DNA from: Salinicola tamaricis
Lineage (GTDB): Bacteria > Pseudomonadota > Gammaproteobacteria > Pseudomonadales > Halomonadaceae
NCBI RefSeq assembly: GCF_003006155.1
Contig: NZ_CP023559.1
Coordinates: 992,001-1,056,000 of the forward strand
Length of the DNA: 64,000 nt
Direction: 5' to 3'
Positions 17,578 through 26,772 of the stretch are shown piece by piece (the stretch's first letter is position 1; the number at the start of each line of letters is the position of its first letter). Under the pieces are notes generated by a model that made no database searches, was not told where the DNA came from, and saw only the letters and a list, made by a program, of their open reading frames with translations. The translations under genes were made by a program, and so were the position numbers.

Positions 17578-18898
17578 ACCTCTCCGCCGGTACCCAGATG
17601 ATCATCCTGTTCTTCGTGCTGGTCCTGATCCGTGTGCCGGTGGCATTCAGCCTGGCACTGTCGGCCATGGCGGCGATGTACGTCATGGGCTTCGGGCTCG
17701 ACATGGTGGGCGACCTGATCGTCTCGGGCATCGCCAAGTATTCGCTGCTGGCGATCCCGTTCTTCATCCTCGCCGGCAATATCATGGGGATCACCGGCAT
17801 TGCCGAGAAGATGATCAACTTCTTCCGCACCCTGGTCGCGGGCTACCCGGTGGCATGGGCCTGGTCGGTACCGTGGTGTGCCTGTTCTGGGGCGCGGTGA
17901 GCGGCTCGGGGCCGGCGTCGGTGGCGGCGATCGGGCCGCTGATCATCCGCGGCATGGTCGCCGACGGCTACTCGCGTGCCTTCGCCGCGGGCCTGGTCTG
18001 TACCGGGGCGGCGCTGTCGCTGATCATTCCGCCCTCCATCGGCCTGGTGATCTACGGCATCCTCGCCGGCACCTCGATTTCGGATCTGTTCCTGGCCGCC
18101 ATCCTGCCGGGCCTGATGCTCGGCCTGCTGATGCTGTGCGCGCTGCCGTTCGCGCGGCTGAGCGCCACGCCGCCCTCGGCGAGCGAGAGCGCCAGCGCGG
18201 ATGCCGCCTTTCTGCGCGCGGTGGGCGAAGGCAGCGATCTGCCCTACGCCACGCGCCTGCTGCGCGCCTTCCGCGAGGCGTTCTGGGGCCTGCTGACGCC
18301 GGTGGTCATCCTGGGCGGCATCTATGGCGGCCTGTTCACCCCCACCGAAGCGGCGATCGTGGCCACCGTCTTCGCCATGTTCGTGGGCTTCTTCATCTAC
18401 CGCACGCTCAGCCCGCGCGCGCTGTTCGCCTGCGTGGCAGCCTCGGCGGGGTCCTCCGCGGTGGTCATGCTGGTGGTGGCGTTCGCCAGCCTGTTCGGCT
18501 GGGTGGTGGTGGTCGACGGGCTGGTCGGCGACTACTCGGATGCGCTGCTCGGCATCAGCCAGAGCCCCTGGGTGATCGTGCTGATGATGCTGGTCATCCT
18601 GCTGCTGGCAGGGATGTTCATGGATGCCATCACCATCATGTTCATCACCCTGCCGATCTTCATGCCTGTGGTGCAGCAACTGGGCCTCGACCCGACCTGG
18701 TTTGGGGTGGCCTTGATGACGGCGCTCTCCATCGGCCTGATCACCCCGCCGGTGGGCATCAATCTGTTCGTCGCCGCCAATATCACCGGGCTGCCGCTGG
18801 GCCAGATCGCGCGTGGGGTGATTCCTTTCCTGATCGTGTCGCTGATCGGACTGCTGATCGTGGCCTATGTGCCGGCGATCTCGCTCATCGCGCTTTAG
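17571..18898 (+). CDS. TRAP transporter large permease, DctM family, one frameshift
   Basis: Na+-coupled large membrane subunit. ATG at 17571 (MLDLSAGTQMIILFF) overlaps the DctQ stop. The first segment runs to AEKMINFFRTLVAGYP, where a G appears to be missing near 17853 (GGMGLVG expected); the second frame continues FWGAVSGSGPASVAAIGPLI through LIIPPSIGLVIYGILAGTSI and ITPPVGINLFVAANITGLPL to the stop at 18898. About 443 residues with the indel repaired, the normal DctM size. Both halves keep conserved motifs, so it is very likely functional. Confidence 0.9.
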
Positions 18899-19016
18899 CC
18901 CCGCCGCACCTAGCGCGACGGCACCGAGACCGACGACGACAAATACCCAGACCAAGACGAAGACCCAGACAAAGACGCCGGCCCTGGGGCCGGCGTCGAT
19001 GCGCTCTGGATCTGGC

Positions 19017-21256
19017 TCAGGCCGTGCGGGCCTCAGGCACATCATCCATCAGCTTATCGAGGGTGATCGGCAGCTCGCGGATACGCTTGCCAGTGGCGTG
19101 GTACACCGCGTTGGCCACGGCGGCGGCAAGCCCGGTGATGCCGATCTCGCCGATACCGCGGGCCCCGTACTCGTTGAAGCGGGTATCGGGGTAGTCGAGC
19201 AGGATGACATCGACCTCGGGCTGGTCGGCGTGGACCGGCACCACGTATTCGGCATAGTCGTTGTTGACCGGACGACCGTTGCGGGCGTCGTACTCGGTCG
19301 CCTCGAACAGCCCCATGCCGACGCCCATGACGATTGCGCCCTCGACCTGGTTGCGCGCGGTGGTCTCGTTGATCACCCGGCCGACATCGATGGCGCTGAC
19401 CACGCGGGCGACGCGTAGATGCGAGATGCCCGGGTCCCAGCGCACCTCGACGAAGTGCGCGCCGAAGGAGCGGTAGGAGTACTGTGCATCAGCCCCCTCG
19501 GTGTGGGCTTCGCCATCGGCGCTGCCGTAGCGCGGCGCCGAGGATGTCGGCAAAGCTCACCTGTTTGCCAGCGGCGTTGCGCAAACCGCCCTCCGCGACC
19601 TCGAGCTCGTCGCTGGCGACCCCGGCGAAGGCACCATTGGCGCCGGTGGCGTAGCGCTTCATCTCGTCCAGTGCCACCCGCGCCGCCTTGGCGATCGCCG
19701 GCAGCGTGGTCGCCGTGGCCCAGGAGCCACCGGAGACCGGGCCATCCGGATAGGAGGAGTCCCCCAGTTCGACCGTGATCCGCTCCAGCGGCAGGCCGGT
19801 GAGATCGCTCACCGCCTGGGCGACGATGGTGTAGGTGCCGGTGCCAATGTCCTGGGTGGCGCAGGAGGCAAACGCCGTCCCGTCGGCACGCAGCGAGACC
19901 CGCGCATCGCACGGGCGCTTGAGCGCCTCCCAGTTGCACGCCGCCATGCCGTAGCCGACGATCGCGCCCCTGACGCATGCTGCCGATCTCGGGATTGCGC
20001 GCGGCCCAGCCGAAGCGCTCGGCGGCACGCTGGGTCGCCTCGACGATATGGTTGCTGGAGAAGTCGAGGTCTTTGCTCTCGTCGCGCTCGGCGTAGTTGT
20101 CGAGGCGAAAATCGAGCGGGTCGACGCCGGCCTCGGCGGCCATTTCGTCCACAGCCGACTCCAGCGCGAACAGCCCCGGTGCCGCACCGGGGGCGCGCAT
20201 CGAGGTGGGCGTACCGCGATTCACCTGGGTCGTTGCGTGGCTGACGGTGAGATGGGGGCAGCTGTAGAGACTCTTGGTCACGCTGCCGCAGGTCTCGACG
20301 TACTGGTCGGTGAACGAGGTGGTGTTGATCGACTCGTGGCGCAGGGAGACCAGCTTGCCGTTGCCATCGGTGGCCAGGCGCAGCCGCTGGCGCGTCTCCG
20401 GCCGGTGGCCGGTGGTGGTGAACATCTGCGCCCGCGGCACCACCAGCTGTACCGGGCGCCCCAGCTCGCGCGCGGCGGCGGCAGTGGCCACGGCATGGGG
20501 CCAGGTCCACAGCTTGCTGCCGAAGCCGGAGCCGATATAGGGCGCATGCACGGTGACCCGCTCCGGCGGGATGGCGAAGATCTTGGAGAGCGCGTTACGC
20601 GCCATCACCACGCCCTGGGAGGCATCGAAGATCGTGAGATGATCGCGCTCCCACCACGCCGTGGAGGCGTGCATCTCCATCGGGTTGTGGGTCTCTACCG
20701 GGGTGCGGTAAGTCACGTCGATACGTCGGGTGGCACTGTCGAAGGCCGCCGCGGCATCGCCGCGCGAATGATTGCCGCTGCCGCGTTGGGTGCCGTGGGC
20801 GGCGACGCCCTGTTCGAGATTGGCAAGTGCCGTGTCTTCGGCATAGCTGACGTCGACCTCTCGCGCCGCCGCGCGGGCGTTCTCGAAGGTATCCGCCACC
20901 ACCAGCGCCACGAACTGACCGGCGTAGTAGATGCGCTCGTCCTCGAACGGCAGACGCGTCTCCTCGACCTTGTTGCCCTGAGCGAAGCTCGACGGCGAGC
21001 GGTAGAGCTTGGGGAAGTGCCCGTGGTGGAATATCTCGATCACACCGGGCATCCGGCGTGCCCGAGCCACGCTCAGTTGACTCACCTTGCCGCTGGCGAT
21101 GGTGCTGAACACACCGTAGCCGTAGGTGAGACCGGCGGGCTGCTGGTCGGCGGCGTAGTGGGCACGGCCCGAGAGCTTGTCGGGGCCATCGATCCGCGGC
21201 ACGCCGGCGCCGATGATCTCACCGAAGTGCGGGTCGCTGGGCTTGTCGTCACTCAT
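19017..21256 (-). CDS. Xanthine-dehydrogenase-family molybdopterin-binding subunit (PaoC-like), operon 2, two frameshifts
   Basis: Second molybdenum hydroxylase catalytic subunit. N-terminal segment MSDDKPSDPHFGEIIGAGVP, with IGSGFGSKLWTWPHAVATAA and MRAPGAAPGLFALESAVDEM; a frame change near 19972 leads to VGYGMAACNWEALKRPCDAR and QDIGTGTYTIVAQAVSDLTG; a second near 19535 leads to YSYRSFGAHFVEVRWDPGIS and the C-terminal RGIGEIGITG, which keeps the catalytic Glu. About 746 residues in total. Same gene order as operon 1 with moderate sequence divergence, so an old duplication or separate acquisition. Its 2Fe-2S partner has a Tat signal, implying co-export to the periplasm as in E. coli PaoABC. 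Confidence 0.87.
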
Positions 21257-21278
21257 CTGGGTCTCTCCTCGCCGCGGC

Positions 21279-22265
21279 TCAGGCAGTGGTCAGGTCGGTC
21301 AGGTTGCGCACGATCGCCTGCTGGCCGAGGGGAATCTTGTAGGCGTTGTGGGCGTAGGCGGTGGCATGCGCGAACGCGCGCTTGGCGGCATCGGCAAAGC
21401 GCTCCTCGCTCACCGGCTGGCCCTTGAGCGCCGCCTCGACCTCCGGTGCCCGCCACGGCTTGGTGCCGACGCCCCCCAGCGCCACCCGCGCTTCACGAAT
21501 GGTGTCGCCGTCGAGCGTCACGATCACCGCGCTGGACGCGAGCGCGAACTGATACGACTGGCGGTCGCGCAGCTTGAGATAGGCCGAGCGGCTGCCGGCG
21601 AGCGGCGCGTCGAGCACCACGTGGGTGATCAGCTCGCCGGGCGCCAGCGCATGCTCGCGCTGGGGCGTGTCACCGGGCAGCAGATGGAAGTCGGCGAAGT
21701 CGATCTCGCGTCGTCCCTCGGGGCCTTCGACCTGCACCTTGGCGCCGATCGCCGCCATCGCCACGCACATATCCGACGGGTGCGCGGCGATGCAGCTGTC
21801 GCTGGTGCCGAGCACCGCATGCACCGAGCGGTTGACGCCGCCGATCGCGGCGCAGCCGCTACCCGGCTCGCGCTTGTTGCAGGCCGAGACGCCATCGCGG
21901 AAATAGGGACAGCGCACCCGCTGCATCAGATTGCCGCCGGTGGTGGCCTTGTTGCGCAGCTGGGTCGAGGCGCCCGCCAGCAGTGCCTGGGAGAGCACGG
22001 CGTAATCCTCGACGACACGCTTGTCGCGGGCCAGCGCGGTGTTGGTCACCATGGCGCCGATGCGCAGGCGGCCGTCGTCCAGGCGCTCGATGCGGTCCAG
22101 CGCCACGCCATTGATATCGACCACCTTGCGCGGCTGCATGACATCCAGCTTGACCAGATCGAGCAGCGTGGTGCCGCCGGCCAGAAAGGCCGCCTGGCCA
22201 TCGCTGCCGTGGGCCGCGATCGCCGCCGCCGGGCTCTCCGCCCGGGCATAATCGAAGGCTCTCAT
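21279..22265 (-). CDS. FAD-binding subunit of xanthine-dehydrogenase-family enzyme (PaoB-like), operon 2
   Basis: Intact 328-residue paralogue of the split gene at 6960-8003, and a template for repairing it. MRAFDYARAESPAAAIAAHG is followed by AFLAGGTTLLDLVKLDVMQP (FAD pyrophosphate loop), ATTGGNLMQRVRCPYFRDGV, CNKREPGSGC (additional Fe-S ligands of PaoB-type subunits) and the C-terminal SAYLKLRDRQSYQFALASSA. It overlaps the 2Fe-2S gene upstream by 4 bp and is followed by the Mo subunit 22 bp downstream. Confidence 0.92.
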   Translation of the reverse strand: MRAFDYARAESPAAAIAAHGSDGQAAFLAGGTTLLDLVKLDVMQPRKVVDINGVALDRIERLDDGRLRIGAMVTNTALARDKRVVEDYAVLSQALLAGASTQLRNKATTGGNLMQRVRCPYFRDGVSACNKREPGSGCAAIGGVNRSVHAVLGTSDSCIAAHPSDMCVAMAAIGAKVQVEGPEGRREIDFADFHLLPGDTPQREHALAPGELITHVVLDAPLAGSRSAYLKLRDRQSYQFALASSAVIVTLDGDTIREARVALGGVGTKPWRAPEVEAALKGQPVSEERFADAAKRAFAHATAYAHNAYKIPLGQQAIVRNLTDLTTA

Positions 22266-22969
22266 GCCGGATCTCCTGCAAGTTTGCCGCGCGCCGACTG
22301 GATCGCCGCGACGATGTTCTTGTAGGCGCCACAGCGGCAGATGTTGCCGCTCATCGCCTCGCGCACCTCGGCATCGCTGGTGCCGATCGCGTCATCGTTG
22401 ATAATCGCCACCGCGCTCATCATCTGACCCGCGGTGCAGTAGCCACACTGGTAGGCATCGTGCTCGAGAAAGGCCTGTTGGATCGGGTGGCGCTGACCAT
22501 TCTGCTCCAGCCCTTCGACCGTGGTGATCTCGTCGCCGTCGTGACTGACCGCCAGGCTCAGGCAGGCGTTGATCGCGGTACCGTTGACCAGCAGCGTGCA
22601 GGCACCGCACTGGCCATGATCGCAGCCCTTCTTGGTGCCGGTGAGCCCCAGCCCATGGCGCAGCGCGTCGAGCAGGATGACGTTGGGCGTCACATCGAGC
22701 CGATGCGGTTGGCCGTTGACGGTCAGCGTGATGCGCTGCTGGCCTTCGGCCGGCGGGGCATCGGCCTGGGTCTGCGGCTGGTCCGGCGAGCCGGCATAGC
22801 TGACCTGGGACAGCGCCGGCGCCGCGGCAATGGCGAGGCCGGAGGCGCCAGCGGACTGCAGGAACCGCCGGCGGCCGGGAGAGTGGGGCTGGGTGTCGCC
22901 GCGGGGGTCGAAGTGATCGACGCCCGGCGTCGCGCGCTCGTTGTCATCCATGTCTGAGATCCTCATCAA
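22262..22969 (-). CDS. 2Fe-2S subunit of xanthine-dehydrogenase-family enzyme (PaoA-like), operon 2, Tat-exported
   Basis: 235 residues; a Met at 22951 (MDDNERATPGVD) is an alternative start. The N-terminus has a full twin-arginine signal: PGRRRFLQSAGASGLAIAAA followed by an Ala-rich h-region and a likely cleavage around AGSPDQ. Then come two 2Fe-2S clusters: GCDHGQCGACTLLVNG, NACLSL, QCGYCTAGQMMSA and GNICRCGAYKNIV. By analogy with PaoA, the folded complex is exported with Mo and FAD subunits piggybacking, which makes operon 2 periplasmic while operon 1 appears cytoplasmic. First gene of its operon. Confidence 0.92.
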   Translation of the reverse strand: MMRISDMDDNERATPGVDHFDPRGDTQPHSPGRRRFLQSAGASGLAIAAAPALSQVSYAGSPDQPQTQADAPPAEGQQRITLTVNGQPHRLDVTPNVILLDALRHGLGLTGTKKGCDHGQCGACTLLVNGTAINACLSLAVSHDGDEITTVEGLEQNGQRHPIQQAFLEHDAYQCGYCTAGQMMSAVAIINDDAIGTSDAEVREAMSGNICRCGAYKNIVAAIQSARGKLAGDPA

Positions 22970-23216
22970 GGCTGTGCCGCTGCCGGCATCTTTGTCTTTC
23001 CAGCGTGGCGTGCTGGTTTATCGGGGCGCGGCAGGGAAAAGAGGCGTAGTGCTTCACTGAACTTAGGAAAAGTGCGGCATCAATGCCAAATCATTGGCGT
23101 AATACGCGCGATTCACGCAGAAATGGGCATCTTCCGCGGGCCCGCGACGCGGCTGGCCTTTTGCTCGGGCCTGCCGTATGTTTTCGCCCAACTGCATCGT
23201 CACAGGGATCAGAGAG

Positions 23217-23985
23217 ATGAGTGCTTCACGTCATGGCGTCCGTCTGCTGGCGCTCGCCGCCGGCCTCTCCACCGCCGCCGCGGTCAGTGCGGCCCAGCCG
23301 ACTTGGGAAGGCAGCGTCGGCGCCGGGGCGATCTATGCCCCGGACTATCTGGGTAGCGACGACTACGAGTGGAACGCCTGGCCGTCGCTGGATGCGACCT
23401 ACGGCAACACCTTCTTCGTCAGCGTGACCGATGGCATCGGCTGGAACCTGGTGCGCGAGGGCAGTGGCGGGTCGCCCCCTTTATCGGCTCACCTTCGGCC
23501 GCGACGACACCGGCGACATCCGCGCTCTGGACCAGGTTGACGGCGGCGCCACCGCCGGTCTGCGCGCCAGCTATCTCGACGACACCTGGCGCTACAGCGC
23601 CGCCGCCGAAACGCCGTTCACTGGTGACCTCGACGGCTATCGGGTCAAGTTCGCGGCGACCCACGTCGCCCGCCTGGGCGAGCGCGCCGCCTTTACCGTC
23701 GGCCCGCGCTTCAGCTACACCAGCGCGGCCTGGACCGACGATCTGTTCGGGGTCTCCGCCGGAGAGAGTGCGCGCTCGGGGATTCGTGCCTACGATCCGA
23801 ACGATGGCTACTTCACCGTCGGCGCCGATGCCACTCTGAGCTACTACCTCACCCGGCAGTGGTCGGTCACCGGCCTGGTCGGCGTGGCGCGTCTCACCGG
23901 CGACGCCGAGGATAGCCCGATCGTCGACGATCTCGGCGATGCCACCCAGTGGCGCGCGGGGGCCTTCATCAACTACCACTTCTGA
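23217..23985 (+). CDS. MipA/OmpV-family outer-membrane protein, one frameshift
   Basis: Predicted beta-barrel scaffold/porin-like protein. Start at 23217 (MSASRHGVRLLALAAGL) after an AGAGAG ribosome site; the signal peptide is cleaved after VSA-AQPTW. The family opening GSVGAGAIYAPDYLGSDDYE is present. The frame shifts near 23480 into LTFGRDDTGDIRALDQVDGG, continuing to the C-terminal strand WRAGAFINYHF with the terminal aromatic expected for BAM recognition. About 256 residues overall. Function in MipA/OmpV proteins is varied (peptidoglycan-enzyme scaffold, porin); none can be assigned here. Confidence 0.8.
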
Positions 23986-24034
23986 TACCGGCCACCGTGA
24001 CATCGACAGGGGCGTGCCACGCCGCCCCATCGGC

Positions 24035-24073
24035 AAAAACGCCCGCCCCGGCATCGGCCGGAGCGGGCGTTTT
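24035..24073. terminator. Bidirectional rho-independent terminator between mipA and nadA
   Basis: Stem AAAACGCCCGC / GCGGGCGTTTT with a 16-nt GC-rich interior that also pairs partly (CCGG/CCGG). A run on one side and T run on the other allow use by both converging genes. Confidence 0.8.
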
Positions 24074-24142
24074 CGTCTTGCCACGGACAGCGCTGGGGGT
24101 GATGCCAAAAGTCGGCGAGCGACGTCCGTTGTCGTACCCAGC

Positions 24143-25192
24143 CTAACGACGCTTCAACTCGGCACCGAACTCCAGCATGCGATTCAGCGGTACCAGCGCC
24201 TGGCGCGCGATCTCGGGATCGACATGAATCTCCTGGCCGCAGCCGTTGGCGTCTTCCAGCACCGCCAGGGTGTTCTCGAGGCCGTTCATCGCCATCCACG
24301 GACAGTTGGCGCAGCTTCTGCAGGTCGCGCCATTGCCCGCCGTGGGCGCAGCCATGAAGGTTCTGTCCGGCATCAGCTGCTGCATCTTGTAGAAGATGCC
24401 GCGATCGGTGGCGACGATGAAGCTGGGGTTGTCGAGCTTCTGGGCCGCGCTGATCAGCTGCGAGGTGGAGCCGACCACATCGGCGATCTCCACCACCGAG
24501 GCCGGTGACTCCGGGTGCACGAGCACTGCGGCCTGCGGATGCAGCGCCTTGAGATCGAGAATCCCCTTGGCTTTGAACTCATCGTGGACGATGCACTCGC
24601 CCTCCCAGCAGAGCACGTCGGCCCCGGTTCGCTCGCGCACATAGTTGCCCAGATGGCGATCCGGCGCCCACAGGATCTTTTCGCCCTGCCGGTCGAGGTG
24701 ATCGATCAGTTCCACCGCGATCGACGAGGTCACCACCCAGTCGGCACGCGCCTTCACCGCCGCCGAGGTGTTGGCGTAAACCACCACGGTGCGCTCCGGA
24801 TGCTGGTCGCAGAAGGCGGAGAAGGTGTCCGCCGGACAGCCGATGTCCAGCGAACAGGTCGCCTCCAGCGTAGGCATGAACACCCGCTTCTCGGGGCTCA
24901 GGATCTTGGCGGTCTCGCCCATGAAGCGCACCCCGGCGACGATCAGCGTGGTCGCCGGGTGATCCTTGCCGAAGCGGGCCATCTCCAGCGAGTCGGCGAC
25001 GCAGCCACCGGTCGCTTCCGCCAGCGCCTGGATCTCGGGATCGGTGTAGTAGTGCGCGACCAGCACCGCGTTACGCGCCTTCAACTGCGCCGCGATACGC
25101 GCCCGATAGTGCGCCTTGGCGCCCTCGTCGAGCGTCGGCTGCGCCTGGCCCGCCAGATGCTCGCGAACGCGTTCCCGCTCCCGCTCCGCCAT
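24143..25192 (-). CDS. nadA: Quinolinate synthase NadA
   Basis: Condenses iminoaspartate with dihydroxyacetone phosphate to quinolinate in de novo NAD synthesis; 4Fe-4S enzyme. 349 residues from the Met at 25192 ([15 protein letters not shown]), matching the E. coli length. Three cluster Cys lie in [13 protein letters not shown] or the nearby [13 protein letters not shown], in [12 protein letters not shown] and in [15 protein letters not shown]. Substrate-binding [11 protein letters not shown] and [20 protein letters not shown] are conserved. It appears fused in frame to gnd only because gnd has lost its frame near the 3' end; the two are separate genes 14 bp apart on the same strand. Confidence 0.95.
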   Translation of the reverse strand: MAERERERVREHLAGQAQPTLDEGAKAHYRARIAAQLKARNAVLVAHYYTDPEIQALAEATGGCVADSLEMARFGKDHPATTLIVAGVRFMGETAKILSPEKRVFMPTLEATCSLDIGCPADTFSAFCDQHPERTVVVYANTSAAVKARADWVVTSSIAVELIDHLDRQGEKILWAPDRHLGNYVRERTGADVLCWEGECIVHDEFKAKGILDLKALHPQAAVLVHPESPASVVEIADVVGSTSQLISAAQKLDNPSFIVATDRGIFYKMQQLMPDRTFMAAPTAGNGATCRSCANCPWMAMNGLENTLAVLEDANGCGQEIHVDPEIARQALVPLNRMLEFGAELKRR

Positions 25193-25205
25193 CGCTTCGT
25201 CTCCG

Positions 25206-26620
25206 TCAGTCCTGCAACCACTCGGTATGGAAGGTCCCTTCGCGATCGACACGCTTGTAGGTGTGAGCGCCGAAAAAGTCGCGCTGGGCCGGATCAGGTT
25301 GGCCGGCAGTTTCTCGCTGCGATAGCTGTCGTAGTAGGCGATCGCCGAGGAGAAGGTCGGCACCGGGATGCCGTTCTGTACGGCATGAGCGATCACGTCC
25401 CGCAGCGCCGACTGATAGTTGCCGGCGATATCGCCGAAGTACGGCGCCATCAGCAGGTTCTTGAGCTCGGGGTTTTCCTGGTAGGCGTCGGTGATCTTCT
25501 GCAGGAAGCGCGCGCGGATGATGCAGCCGGCGCGGAACAGCTTGGCCACTTCGCCGTAGTTCAGGTCCCAGCCATGATCCTCGGAGGCGGCGCGCATCTG
25601 GGCGAACCCCTGGGCGTAAGAGGCGATCTTGCTGAAGAAGAGCGCCTTGCGCACCTTCTCGATGAACTCGGCCTTGTCACCCTCGAAGGTCTTATGCGCC
25701 GGGCCCTTGAGCACCTTGGACGCTGCCACACGCTCCTCTTTCAGCGCCGAGATGAAGCGCGCGAAGACCGATTCGGTGATCAGCGGCAGCGGCACGCCGA
25801 GATCCAGCGCGCTCTTGCTGGTCCACTTGCCGGTACCCTTCTGCCCCGCCGAGTCGAGGATGATATCGACCACATCGTGATCGCTCTGGTCATCCTGCTT
25901 GGTGAAGATCTTGGCGGTGATATCGATCAGGTAGCTGTCGAGTTCGCCCTCGTTCCACTCACTGAACACCTCGGCCAGCTCGGCGTTGGAGAGCCCCAGC
26001 GAGCCCTTGAGGATCGCGTAGGCCTCGGCGATCAGCTGCATGTCGCCATATTCGATGCCGTTGTGAACCATCTTGACGTAGTGGCCGGCGCCATCCGGGC
26101 CGACATAGGCCACGCAGGGCTCGCCGTCGTCGGCGCGGGCAGCGATCTTCTCGAGGATCGGCGCCACCATGTCGTAGGCTTCCTTCTGCCCGCCCGGCAT
26201 GATCGACGGCCCTTTCAGCGCCCCCTCCTCGCCACCGGAGACGCCGGTGCCGATGAAGTTGAAGCCCGCCTCGGAGAGCTCCTTGTTGCGGCGAATGGTG
26301 TCCTCGAACGGGGTGTTGCCGCCGTCGATCAGGATGTCGCCCTGGTCGAGATGCGGCTTGAGCGACGCGATCGTCTTGTCGGTGGCATCGCCGGCCTTGA
26401 CCATCAGCAGAATGCGTCGCGGCGTCTCCAGCGACGCCACGAACTCCTCGACGCTGTAGAACGGTTTGAGCTTGCTGTCACCGTTCTCGGCCATCACCTC
26501 GTCGGTCTTCTCCGCCGAGCGGTTGTAGATCGACACCGTATAGCCGCGACTCTCGATGTTGAGCGCCAGATTGCGCCCCATGACGGCCATGCCGACCACG
26601 CCGATTTGCTGTTTGGCCAT
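25206..26620 (-). CDS. gnd: 6-phosphogluconate dehydrogenase (decarboxylating), frameshift near 3' end
   Basis: Oxidative pentose-phosphate enzyme producing ribulose-5-phosphate, CO2 and [25 protein letters not shown] is the NADP-binding start; catalytic region [37 protein letters not shown] is the substrate loop. The reading frame breaks near 25295: the alternative frame gives the expected terminal [20 protein letters not shown] and LQD, stop at 25206. Repaired length is about 471 residues, as in the family. The missing base sits in an otherwise perfectly conserved end, so it is almost certainly a sequence error. Confidence 0.93.
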
Positions 26621-26772
26621 GGAATTGATGCTCCTTGCAAAAATGAAGCCGCCACGCGGCGATGAACGTCACCCGCTGACGGATGCTCCCTATTGTAAGG
26701 CAGAGCGGGCGTTCCGCCGAATCGTCCGCTGCCCCGCCCGGCACCACCGGCTGGAGACTATCCCGCCAGGGC

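Noticed and set aside
24143..26620. A single 825-residue Gnd-NadA fusion protein
   Set aside because: The join is created by one missing base near 25295; the alternative frame gives the normal Gnd C-terminus with its own stop at 25206 and NadA has its own start at 25192.
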